Shown here in pieces: positions 1-6,521 of a stretch of 13,105 bases of DNA; within the stretch, counting starts at the first letter, position 1, and the number at the start of each line of letters is the position of its first letter. The translations under genes and the position numbers were made by a program. Origin of the DNA: Enterococcus diestrammenae (GTDB lineage: Bacteria > Bacillota > Bacilli > Lactobacillales > Enterococcaceae); NCBI RefSeq assembly GCF_009933255.1, contig NZ_MAEI01000035.1, positions 1 to 13,105 of the forward strand, read 5' to 3'. Under the pieces are notes generated by a model. That model saw nothing but the letters and a program-made list of their open reading frames with translations. It ran no database searches and had not been told where the DNA came from.

Positions 1-167
1 CTATCATTAAAAAGTTTACCTGATTTTAACATTAGAAAGCAGATTATTCAATTTACTAGAGAAAAATGCTAATCTTCTTATGATTATTTTTGACAATCAG
101 ATTTACTTGCGTTTTTCCCTAGAAACAAGCCAAATTATCCCCTCAAATTTGAACTATACTGCAATTT

Positions 168-192
168 CCCGCCCAAACCGCCCCCGCTTCCC
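168..192 (-). other. Putative G-quadruplex motif 1
   Basis: Read on the plus strand, C-runs lie at 168-170, 172-174, 181-185 and 190-192, separated by 1, 6 and 4 bases. The minus strand therefore fits the standard G3+N1-7 four-tract quadruplex pattern. That the pattern exists is seen directly; folding in the cell is inference. Confidence 0.5.
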
Positions 193-204
193 ACCAGTCC
201 TTTT

Positions 205-237
205 CCCCGTCAGTTCCCTAAACTTCCCTAAAGCCCC
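205..237 (-). other. Putative G-quadruplex motif 2
   Basis: C-runs on the plus strand lie at 205-208, 216-218, 226-228 and 234-237, separated by 7, 7 and 5 bases, so the minus strand again fits the four-tract pattern. It ends 22 bases before the candidate -35 of the priA promoter. Confidence 0.5.
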
Positions 238-259
238 ACCGGTCATCCGGCACCCCCTA

Positions 260-288
260 CAGACAAATGCCTTTTTTTTCGGTATAAT
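260..288 (+). promoter_or_regulatory. Candidate sigma-A promoter for the priA operon
   Basis: The -35 is CAGACA at 260-265 (four of six consensus positions), followed by a 17-base spacer and a perfect TATAAT -10 at 283-288. Transcription would begin near 295, just ahead of the small ORF at 318 and priA at 404. Because it sits directly upstream of priA, the housekeeping block here can be transcribed independently of whatever lies to the left. Confidence 0.6.
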
Positions 289-317
289 ATGGAAGAATTT
301 GTATCGGAGAACCTTCG

Positions 318-395
318 ATGACAAACATAGACGGTGAAGTCGGAGGGGCTCTTCAAGCTAAAAGCCAGGCTGACTTCATGAAAGAGAAAGGATGA
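318..395 (+). CDS. Possible 25-aa leader peptide upstream of priA
   Basis: A 25-codon frame starts with ATG at 318, has GGAG at 306-309 (8-base spacing), and ends with TGA at 393-395. It lies wholly inside the predicted priA leader transcript. The peptide starts MTNIDGEVGG and ends DFMKEKG; I recognise no family. The priA ribosome binding site (AAAGGA, 387-392) is formed by its last codons, and the alternative priA ATG at 392 overlaps its stop as ATGA. That arrangement would allow translational coupling or a leader-peptide control of priA. A chance frame is also possible, because 25 codons is short. Confidence 0.3.
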   Translation: MTNIDGEVGGALQAKSQADFMKEKG

Positions 396-403
396 TTCGT
401 CAA

Positions 404-2842
404 ATGCAAGAATTTGCCAAAGTAATCGTGGATGTGCCGGCGATGCAGACGGACCAACCTTTTACTTACCATATCCCGCCGGAGCTGACTCAGCTGGTGC
501 AAGTGGGGATGCGGGTGGAAGTCCCTTTTGGTAACGGTAATCGCCATATCCAAGGCTTTGTGATGGCTATTGTCGCCGATCCGGAAACCGACGCGCCCTT
601 GAAGGATATTGCTCGGGTGTTGGACCTCGCCCCAGTGTTAAATACGGAACTTTTAGCATTGGCTGATTACATGAAAGAACAGACCTTTGCCTTCAAAATT
701 ACTTGTTTACAAACGATGCTGCCGGCGGTGATGAAGGCGGAGTATCAAAAATTTATCCGAATCACCGATGTGGCCCAAGCCCAAGCAGCCGGTATTGCCA
801 CTAATTTGCTGGCAGCTGAGGCCGGTGAGGTTCCCGAAATCGACTGGCAACAAGCGGAAACCACTGGCTTGTTGCCGACTTTGTTGCGTTTACGGCAAGC
901 CGGAGCGGCGGAAATCCGTTACCAAGTCAATAAAAAGAACAAGATCAAGATGATGCGTTTGGTGGCATCGCTAATCACCACACCCGAACAAGCAGAGGAG
1001 ATTAAATCACAACTACGAGCAGGGTCCAAACGCAAAGAACAGTTGGTGGACTTGTTGTTGGCGGCAGGAGATGCAGCGCTGCCGGTAAAACATTACACTG
1101 ATGCTGGTATCAGTAATGCCACTTTAAACCAAGGGGCCACAGATGGTTGGTTGCGGTATACCGAAGTGGAAACCTATCGTGATCCTTTTGCCAATCGGGA
1201 ATTTGCAACCACCACAGCGCTAGCCTTGAATCCCGAACAATTGGCAGCCACCGAAGCCATCTTGGCAGCCGCTAAAAGCGAACGTCCAGAGACCTTTTTA
1301 CTAGAAGGCATCACTGGCTCAGGTAAGACGGAAGTCTATCTGCAAAGTATCGCCGAGGTACTAGATCATGGTAAAACTGCGATTATGTTAGTACCGGAAA
1401 TCGCTTTGACGCCGCAGATGGTGGAGCGCTTTAAGAGCCGTCTAGGAGACGCAGTGGCGGTGCTTCATAGCGGCCTGTCCCAAGGTGAAAAATACGATGA
1501 ATGGCGAAAAATCGAGCGAGGAGAAGCTCAAGTGGTGGTGGGGGCTCGTTCAGCGATTTTTGCCCCGCTAGAAAATATCGGGCTGATTATCGTGGATGAA
1601 GAGCACGAAGCCACCTATAAACAAGATGAGACCCCCCGTTATCATGCACGAGATTTGGCGATTTGGCGTAGTGAATACCATCATTGCCCTGTGGTATTGG
1701 GTAGTGCTACCCCTTCTTTGGAATCCCGGGCCCGAGCACAAAAAAAAGTCTACACCTTGCTGCCTTTGAGTCAGCGAGCCAATCCTGAAGCAGCTTTGCC
1801 ATCAGTTGAAGTGGTGGATATGAAAGATGAGTATGCTAAGAAAAATCCTGGGAATTTTTCCTTAGTTCTAAAAGAAAAAATCGCGGACCGGCTGGCTCAC
1901 GGAGAACAGATTGTCTTATTATTAAATCGTCGGGGTTATTCCAGCTTTATGATGTGTCGGGATTGTGGTCACGTGGTGGGATGTCCTAACTGTGATATTT
2001 CCTTGACGCTACACATGGATGTCAAAAAACTGCGCTGTCATTATTGTGGCCATGAAGAGGGGATTCCCCAGACTTGTCCGGAGTGTGGTAGTCGCAAGAT
2101 TCGTTATTACGGCACCGGCACGCAAAAAGTCGAAGAAGAGCTTTCTGGAATTTTCCCTGAAGCGCGGATTTTGCGGATGGATGTGGATACTACCCGCAAA
2201 AAAGGCGCCCACGAACGGATTCTCAAGGCGTTTGGTGAGAAAAAAGCCGATATTCTGCTAGGTACCCAGATGATTGCTAAAGGATTAGATTTTCCTGACA
2301 TTACCTTAGTGGGCGTGCTAAATGCCGATACCGCTTTGAATTTGCCAGACTTTCGGGCCAGCGAACGGACCTTCCAACTGTTGACACAGGTCAGTGGTCG
2401 AGCCGGTCGAGCGCAAAAACCGGGAGAAGTGGTGATTCAAACCTTCAATCCTGAACACTACGCCATCCTGTTGGCCCAACGTCAGGACTACGAAGCTTTT
2501 TATCGCCAAGAGATGGCGATGCGGCATCGCAGCGGCTACCCACCGTATTTTTACACGGTAAAGATTACCGTCAGCCACCAAGAAGAACAAGAAGCCGCCC
2601 GCAAGATTTTTGCCATTGCTCGCGATTTGGCGACGGAGCTGAGTCCGCAAGCGGTGATGCTGGGACCGACACCGGGCACGATCGCTAGGGTGAAGAATCG
2701 GTATTATTACCAACTGATTATCAAATACAAACGCGAGCCACACTTGCAACCGGCCTTGAAAGCCTTGCTAGAAGATAGTCAGCTGGCCCAACGACAAGGC
2801 TTGCTGATTTCTATTGATAACGAACCATTGAACTTTATTTAG
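404..2842 (+). CDS. priA: Primosomal protein N' (replication restart helicase PriA)
   Basis: PriA recognises stalled or repaired replication forks, unwinds the lagging strand 3'-5', and loads DnaB/DnaC-type helicase so that replication restarts away from the origin. Numbered from ATG 404 (812 aa, a normal length), the N-terminal DNA-binding region opens with FAKVIVDVPAMQTDQPFTY. The Walker A GITGSGKT is at 302-309, the helicase motif II DEEH at 398-401, and GSATPS follows. A two-zinc cysteine cluster has eight Cys, at 518, 521, 527, 530, 545, 548, 558 and 561. Then come GTQMIAKG and the motif VI region QVSGRAGR. All key residues are present. ATG 404 is preferred because AAAGGA at 387-392 is 11 bases upstream and the family usually starts about here; ATG 392 in the same frame adds only four residues and has no usable spacing. 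Confidence 0.97.
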   Translation: MQEFAKVIVDVPAMQTDQPFTYHIPPELTQLVQVGMRVEVPFGNGNRHIQGFVMAIVADPETDAPLKDIARVLDLAPVLNTELLALADYMKEQTFAFKITCLQTMLPAVMKAEYQKFIRITDVAQAQAAGIATNLLAAEAGEVPEIDWQQAETTGLLPTLLRLRQAGAAEIRYQVNKKNKIKMMRLVASLITTPEQAEEIKSQLRAGSKRKEQLVDLLLAAGDAALPVKHYTDAGISNATLNQGATDGWLRYTEVETYRDPFANREFATTTALALNPEQLAATEAILAAAKSERPETFLLEGITGSGKTEVYLQSIAEVLDHGKTAIMLVPEIALTPQMVERFKSRLGDAVAVLHSGLSQGEKYDEWRKIERGEAQVVVGARSAIFAPLENIGLIIVDEEHEATYKQDETPRYHARDLAIWRSEYHHCPVVLGSATPSLESRARAQKKVYTLLPLSQRANPEAALPSVEVVDMKDEYAKKNPGNFSLVLKEKIADRLAHGEQIVLLLNRRGYSSFMMCRDCGHVVGCPNCDISLTLHMDVKKLRCHYCGHEEGIPQTCPECGSRKIRYYGTGTQKVEEELSGIFPEARILRMDVDTTRKKGAHERILKAFGEKKADILLGTQMIAKGLDFPDITLVGVLNADTALNLPDFRASERTFQLLTQVSGRAGRAQKPGEVVIQTFNPEHYAILLAQRQDYEAFYRQEMAMRHRSGYPPYFYTVKITVSHQEEQEAARKIFAIARDLATELSPQAVMLGPTPGTIARVKNRYYYQLIIKYKREPHLQPALKALLEDSQLAQRQGLLISIDNEPLNFI

Positions 2843-2882
2843 CCTTCCCCAGAGAACACTGTGGGACCAAAAATGACCCTAA

Positions 2883-2898
2883 TCGAGGGCGACCTCGA
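2883..2898 (+). repeat. Perfect 6-bp hairpin with GCGA tetraloop in the priA-def gap
   Basis: TCGAGG (2883-2888) and CCTCGA (2893-2898) form a perfect stem closed by GCGA, which fits the GNRA tetraloop class. No T-run follows, so it is not an intrinsic terminator. It lies in the only sizeable gap (89 bases) between priA and def and could be an RNA stability or processing site; that role is inference. Confidence 0.45.
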
Positions 2899-2931
2899 CT
2901 GACAATATAGAATGGAGCCAACGAAGCACCT

Positions 2932-3492
2932 ATGATTTTACCTTTAGTACTAAATCCAGATGAGCATTTACGGATAGAAAATGCCGAAGTGACGGCGATT
3001 ACCGATGAGCTGTGGGATTTGTTAGACGATTTACACGACACCATGATTGCCCATGACGGCGTCGGCCTGGCAGCACCTCAAGTGGGGCGGAATGTGCGAG
3101 TAGCCGTGGTGGAAGCCGAAGAAGGCGACTTAATCGAGCTAATCAATCCAGTAGTGATCGAAAGTCACGGCAGCGACATCGATGTTGAGGGCTGTCTTAG
3201 TATTCCTCATATCTATGGCACGGTGGCCCGACCTGACGAGATTACCGTCCGTTATTATGACCGGGAAGGCGACGAGCTGGAGATGACTTGTTTTGACTTC
3301 CTTGCCCGGGCGGTACAACATGAAATCGATCATTTAAACGGGATTTTATTTATCGATAAGCTGATCGACAAAGTCCCAGAAGACCAGTTGGAACACTATA
3401 TGCAAGAACGTCTGACAGAAGAAATCGTCAATGAACTAGGGGAAGCTGACAAAGCGACCAAGCCAGAGGATCAACAAAAGGAGGAGCAATGA
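2932..3492 (+). CDS. def: Peptide deformylase
   Basis: This metalloenzyme removes the N-formyl group from the initiator methionine of nascent proteins at the ribosome exit. All three family motifs are present in a 186-aa protein: GVGLAAPQ at 43-50, EGCLS at 86-90 with metal ligand Cys88, and the HEIDH metal site at 130-134 (His130, His134, catalytic Glu131). EGCLS and the compact spacing suggest the type 1 form. The tail after about residue 165 is charged and variable. The start has only a distant GGAG at 2914-2917, so initiation may be weak. The gene is followed immediately by fmt, which adds the formyl group that this enzyme removes. Confidence 0.95.
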   Translation: MILPLVLNPDEHLRIENAEVTAITDELWDLLDDLHDTMIAHDGVGLAAPQVGRNVRVAVVEAEEGDLIELINPVVIESHGSDIDVEGCLSIPHIYGTVARPDEITVRYYDREGDELEMTCFDFLARAVQHEIDHLNGILFIDKLIDKVPEDQLEHYMQERLTEEIVNELGEADKATKPEDQQKEEQ

Positions 3493-4439
3493 TGACCAAA
3501 ATCGTTTTTATGGGTACGCCGGCGTTTTCGGTACCCATTCTCAAAGGGCTAGCCGAAACTGGCTATGAGATCCAAGCAGTAGTGACCCAACCAGATCGTC
3601 CGGTGGGGCGCAAACATGTCTTGACCCCGCCACCAGTCAAAGTGGCCGCCTTAGAACTGGGCTTAGAAGTCCTGCAACCAGAAAAAATCAGTGGCTCACC
3701 AGAAATGGCGCGAATTGCTGAGCTGGCTCCGGATTTGATCGTGACGGCAGCGTTTGGCCAATTTTTGCCAGAAAAACTGTTACAAGTGCCACGCCTGGGG
3801 GCTATCAACGTCCACGCTTCCTTGTTGCCAAAATATCGTGGCGGCGCCCCGGTGCATTATGCGATTATTAATGGGGATGCCGAAACCGGCGTCACCATCA
3901 TGGAAATGATCAAAAAAATGGATGCCGGCGCAATTTTCGCCCAAGACCGCTTGCCGATTACTCCGCAAGATGATGTGGGGACGATGTTTGACAAGTTGAG
4001 CTTGCTGGGGCGGGAGTTGTTATTGGCAACTTTGCCAAAACTGATTGCCGGCGAGCTGGAGAAGACGCCACAAAACGAAGCGGAAGTGACTTTTTCGCCA
4101 AATATCACCCGGGAACAAGAGGCGGTAGACTGGCAAAAAACCGCGACGCAAGTGGACTGTCAAGTGCGGGGCATGCGGCCTTGGCCAATCGCCTTTACCA
4201 CCTATGAAGGGACACGTTGGAAACTATGGGATGTGACCCCCTTGCCAGAGGAAAGCACCGAGGCAGCGCCGGGGACGATCATCAAAAAAGCCAAGAAACA
4301 ACTGTGGCTGGCTTGTGGAGAAGGGACTGTGCTGGCTATCAATGAGTTGCAACCCGCTGGCAAAGGTCGCCAAGCCGTCGCTGAATTTCTAAACGGCGTC
4401 GGGCAACACATCGCTCTCGGTCAGAAGGTGGGCGATTGA
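3492..4439 (+). CDS. fmt: Methionyl-tRNA formyltransferase
   Basis: Fmt transfers a formyl group from 10-formyltetrahydrofolate to Met-tRNAi, giving the initiator fMet-tRNA. In this 315-aa protein the Rossmann N-terminus carries MGTPAFSVPIL (from residue 7) and QPDRPVGR. The catalytic segment INVHASLLP-YRGGAP gives Asn106 and His108, and KMDAG gives Asp144, matching the E. coli Asn108/His110/Asp146 triad. The C-terminal OB-fold tRNA-binding domain follows from about residue 205. ATG 3492 is chosen over the adjacent in-frame ATG 3489 because AAGGAGG (3478-3484) is then 7 bases away. It overlaps the def stop by one base, so the two are probably translationally coupled. Confidence 0.96.
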   Translation: MTKIVFMGTPAFSVPILKGLAETGYEIQAVVTQPDRPVGRKHVLTPPPVKVAALELGLEVLQPEKISGSPEMARIAELAPDLIVTAAFGQFLPEKLLQVPRLGAINVHASLLPKYRGGAPVHYAIINGDAETGVTIMEMIKKMDAGAIFAQDRLPITPQDDVGTMFDKLSLLGRELLLATLPKLIAGELEKTPQNEAEVTFSPNITREQEAVDWQKTATQVDCQVRGMRPWPIAFTTYEGTRWKLWDVTPLPEESTEAAPGTIIKKAKKQLWLACGEGTVLAINELQPAGKGRQAVAEFLNGVGQHIALGQKVGD

Positions 4440-5890
4440 TGGCTATGTCAGAAGCAGGCAAACAACAACGTCCCGCCAAAACCAGTGATCATCCCACTGT
4501 CGCCAATCCTCGCCCACCTCGTCGTCGCAGCAAACGGCCACCACAAGCGTTGCGGCATTCCGCGCGCCTGGCTGCTCTCACCGCACTGGAACGGGTAGCC
4601 AAAGGTGGCGCTTATTCCAATCTGTTGATTAATGAAGTGGCCAAAAGTGGGCAATTGCCAGACAAAGACCAACGCTTGATGACGGAAATCGTCTATGGCA
4701 CCATTGCTCGGCAACTGTTATTGGATTACTATCTATCTGACTTTTTGAAAAAAGCTAAGAAAGTCGAGGACTGGGTACAGCTTTTACTGCGGTTGTCAGT
4801 TTTTCAAATGTTGTATTTGGATAAAGTCCCTGACCACGGCATCATCAACGAAGCAGTAGAAATTGCGAAATACCGGGGCAATCCTGGCACAGCTAAGTTT
4901 GTCAATGGTGTCTTACGTAATTTTCAACGGCAAGGAGCCGCGGATTTGGCGGCGATCAAAGACCCGACAGATCGCTTGGCTACGGAGATTTCCATGCCCC
5001 GTTGGTTGACGGAAAAATTGGTTGCTCAACTCGGGGTAGATCGCACCCGCCAGTTAGGTTTATCCTTATTTGATACGAGTCATGTCTCGGCCCGGGTAGA
5101 CACCCGGTTTTTGAGTCGAGAAGACGCCATCGATTCCTTGGCAGCAGATGGCATCGAGGCGCGGGAGTCAGCCATTTCTCCTTATGGTATCGTGGCGGAA
5201 AAAGGGTTTCTAGCTGGTAGCTTCCAATTCAAAATGGGTCGATTGACGGTCCAAGACGAAAGTTCCATGTTGGTAGCGCCAGTCTTGCAAGTAGCTCCTG
5301 ATAGCCAAGTGTTAGATGCTTGCGCGGCTCCCGGAGGAAAAACCACCCACATCGCTACTTTCTTGGATGCCGAACGTGGTGGACAGGTGACAGCACTGGA
5401 TATTCATCGACAAAAAGTTGCCTTGATTCAAGAAAATGCGACACGCCTCCATGTCCAAGAAGTGGTCAAGGCCCAACAAATGGATGCCCGCACGGTAGCT
5501 GAAAACTTTGCACCGGAAAGCTTTGATCGAATTTTGATCGACGCGCCTTGTTCCGGTCTAGGCTTGATGCGTCGCAAACCAGATATCAAATATGACAAAG
5601 CCGAGGCCGATTTCGCTCGTTTACCAGAAATTCAACGGGCAATTTTGGACAGCTGTGCAACCACTTTGAAAAAAGATGGCTTGCTCGTTTACAGCACCTG
5701 TACCATCGCCGAAGAGGAAAATCAACAAGTGGTAGCGGCCTTTTTGGCGGATCACCCTGAGTTTATCTTGGCAGAAATTGCCGTCAATGATTTAGTGGCT
5801 CAAGAAATCCACGAAGGTACATTGACGATTTATCCAGACACCTTTGGGACGGACGGCTTCTTTATCAGTTGTTTGCGAAAGGTGAGATAG
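4439..5890 (+). CDS. rsmB: 16S rRNA (cytosine-C5)-methyltransferase RsmB (Sun/Fmu)
   Basis: RsmB methylates C5 of the cytosine equivalent to C967 of E. coli 16S rRNA, using S-adenosylmethionine. An N-terminal NusB-like RNA-binding domain (about residues 40-170, with LERVAKGGAYSNLL) precedes the methyltransferase domain. That domain shows the SAM-binding LDACAAPGGKT at 292-302, DAPCSGLG with catalytic Cys371, and YSTCTI with nucleophile Cys421. It is 483 aa long, some 40 residues more than the usual RsmB of about 440-450, because of a Pro/Arg/Lys-rich N-terminal extension (residues 1-40). ATG 4439 overlaps the fmt TGA by one base and has AAGGTGG at 4425-4431. A TTG one codon earlier, or the ATG at 4445, are possible alternatives. 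Confidence 0.95.
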   Translation: MAMSEAGKQQRPAKTSDHPTVANPRPPRRRSKRPPQALRHSARLAALTALERVAKGGAYSNLLINEVAKSGQLPDKDQRLMTEIVYGTIARQLLLDYYLSDFLKKAKKVEDWVQLLLRLSVFQMLYLDKVPDHGIINEAVEIAKYRGNPGTAKFVNGVLRNFQRQGAADLAAIKDPTDRLATEISMPRWLTEKLVAQLGVDRTRQLGLSLFDTSHVSARVDTRFLSREDAIDSLAADGIEARESAISPYGIVAEKGFLAGSFQFKMGRLTVQDESSMLVAPVLQVAPDSQVLDACAAPGGKTTHIATFLDAERGGQVTALDIHRQKVALIQENATRLHVQEVVKAQQMDARTVAENFAPESFDRILIDAPCSGLGLMRRKPDIKYDKAEADFARLPEIQRAILDSCATTLKKDGLLVYSTCTIAEEENQQVVAAFLADHPEFILAEIAVNDLVAQEIHEGTLTIYPDTFGTDGFFISCLRKVR

Positions 5891-5899
5891 TATAGTAGA

Positions 5900-6063
5900 G
5901 TAGGAAACAGTGAAATTTCGCTCCGTAGCATTGGGGTGACGGTAGTTGGACCGGCAAATTTAGCGTAAATAGCGCATGCGCCACTTACGCTAAGTAATTT
6001 GCCTGACATCCTAAGAGCTACTGCCATCCCAATACTACTCCGCAAAATCTCACCATTACCTAC
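5900..6063. repeat. 164-bp imperfect palindrome
   Basis: The outer arms 5900-5946 and 6017-6063 match as inverted complements at 34 of 47 positions. Inside, GGCAAATT (5953-5960) pairs with AATTTGCC (5996-6003), TAGCGTAA (5961-5968) with TTACGCTA (5985-5992), and the centre GCGCATGCGC (5972-5981) is a perfect palindrome. The whole folds into one long interrupted hairpin. It starts nine bases after the rsmB stop codon. This is a repeat-element architecture (MITE or EFAR-like) rather than a terminator. Confidence 0.75.
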
Positions 6064-6124
6064 AGTCGAATGTGGAATATCTCTTCTTAGCAATCCATGA
6101 TAAACTAAACTCAAATCACAAAAC

Positions 6125-6153
6125 GGAACCGAGATTCAGAAAATCTCGGTTCC
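6125..6153. repeat. Perfect 12-bp hairpin
   Basis: GGAACCGAGATT (6125-6136) and AATCTCGGTTCC (6142-6153) are exact inverted complements with a 5-base loop. On the plus strand no T-run follows. On the minus strand the next bases read GTTTTGTG, so it looks like a weak intrinsic terminator facing leftward, although no minus-strand gene is present. It may be a displaced remnant of the original rsmB terminator. Confidence 0.65.
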
Positions 6154-6160
6154 CACACAA

Positions 6161-6227
6161 GGTAGTCTGTTACCGCAAGAGATTTGCAATTTCCATTGTG
6201 TTTCTCTTCGCAAAAAGCAGGACTACC
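6161..6227. repeat. Nested 67-bp stem-loop
   Basis: GGTAGTC (6161-6167) pairs with GACTACC (6221-6227). Inside, GC-AAGAGA (6175-6182) pairs with TCTCTT-C-GC (6203-6211) with one bulged C, and CAAT (6187-6190) pairs with ATTG (6195-6198), flanked by two possible G-U pairs. Three co-axial helices with internal loops look like a folded RNA or a repeat module. I match it to no known riboswitch. Confidence 0.55.
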
Positions 6228-6238
6228 AGATATAGCAG

Positions 6239-6467
6239 GAAAAGGGACAGGGTAGGCGGAGACTGGAGGGCATAGTACAGTTTTACCGTTCGAGTGAATT
6301 ACTGCCAGTTACTTGACAATGCCTTGGCAGTGGCAAGTTAGTGGCAGTTTGAAATCGTTAGGCAGAAGACGCTGAGAAATTTCCGATGCTTTTTTTCGGA
6401 ATTTCTCAATGGCTTCTGCCGGCGGCTGTACCATGCCCTCCAGACGCAGCCTACCCTGTCCCTTTTC
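6239..6467. repeat. 229-bp element with 42-bp terminal inverted repeats
   Basis: Arms 6239-6280 and 6426-6467 are inverted complements at 38 of 42 positions with no gaps. They enclose two further stem-loops. ACTGCCA...ACTTG (6301-6315) pairs with CAAGTT...TGGCAGT (6334-6348) at 13 of 15 positions. GGCAGAAG (6361-6368) pairs with CTTCTGCC (6413-6420) around GAGAAATTTCCGA/TCGGAATTTCTC (6374-6386/6396-6407). The result is a three-way-junction fold. It encodes no transposase. Its size and perfect ends suit a MITE or EFAR-like module; I see no clear target duplication in the flanks. Confidence 0.75.
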
Positions 6468-6469
6468 AC

Positions 6470-6498
6470 TTCACTACAGCGTAGTGATTATATATACA
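6470..6498 (+). promoter_or_regulatory. Candidate promoter of the phosphatase-kinase operon with overlapping dyad
   Basis: TTCACT (6470-6475), a 17-base spacer and TATACA (6493-6498) form a moderate sigma-A promoter 24 bases before the phosphatase ATG. A perfect 7-bp dyad, TCACTAC (6471-6477) and GTAGTGA (6481-6487) with a 3-base centre, overlaps the -35 and spacer, which is where a repressor would block polymerase. The regulator is unknown. As RNA it would be a short hairpin. Confidence 0.45.
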
Positions 6499-6521
6499 CT
6501 TTTTAACCAGGAGGAAACTCA

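Larger units (their letters stand above)
1..259. other. 5' non-coding region, AT-rich then C-rich
   Basis: I find no convincing gene here. The first 120 or so bases are AT-rich; from about 139 to 257 the plus strand is crowded with runs of three to five C. An open frame from 80 to 337 exists, but it has no ribosome binding site, runs through the promoter below, and encodes a Pro-rich protein resembling nothing I know. In Bacillus and relatives gmk, rpoZ and often coaBC precede priA; none of them is visible here, so they lie further upstream or elsewhere in the genome. Confidence 0.5.
5891..6469. repeat. Composite palindromic intergenic region, no gene
   Basis: The 631 bases between rsmB and the phosphatase gene contain no credible gene. 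Nearly all of it is consecutive stem-loop modules, listed separately: 5900-6063, 6125-6153, 6161-6227 and 6239-6467. None is followed by a plus-strand T-run. In E. faecalis, EFAR elements are palindromic miniature insertion sequences of variable composite build that insert into stem-loops; the architecture here resembles that family, although I cannot test sequence identity. In Bacillus subtilis rlmN occupies this position between rsmB and the phosphatase gene; it is absent here. Confidence 0.6.

Noticed and set aside
90..118. Perfect TTGACA at 90-95 as a promoter
   Set aside because: No -10-like hexamer at 16-18 bases downstream; the sequence there is T/C-rich.
80..337. 85-codon plus-strand frame near the left end
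   Set aside because: No ribosome binding site, crosses the likely promoter at 260-288 and the C-rich block, and gives an unrecognisable Pro-rich product.
2873..2902. Nine-codon frame between priA and def
   Set aside because: No convincing ribosome binding site and too short to judge; explained by chance across the hairpin.
6125..6153. 12-bp hairpin as the plus-strand rsmB terminator
   Set aside because: No T-run on the plus strand; it is also 235 bases past the rsmB stop codon.
6072..6275. 67-codon frame in the palindromic region
   Set aside because: Begins with GTG without a ribosome binding site and runs through several inverted repeats; composition is dictated by the repeats.
6313..6341. 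TTGACA at 6313-6318 as a second promoter for the phosphatase-kinase operon
   Set aside because: No acceptable -10 at the right distance and the hexamer is buried in a stem-loop.
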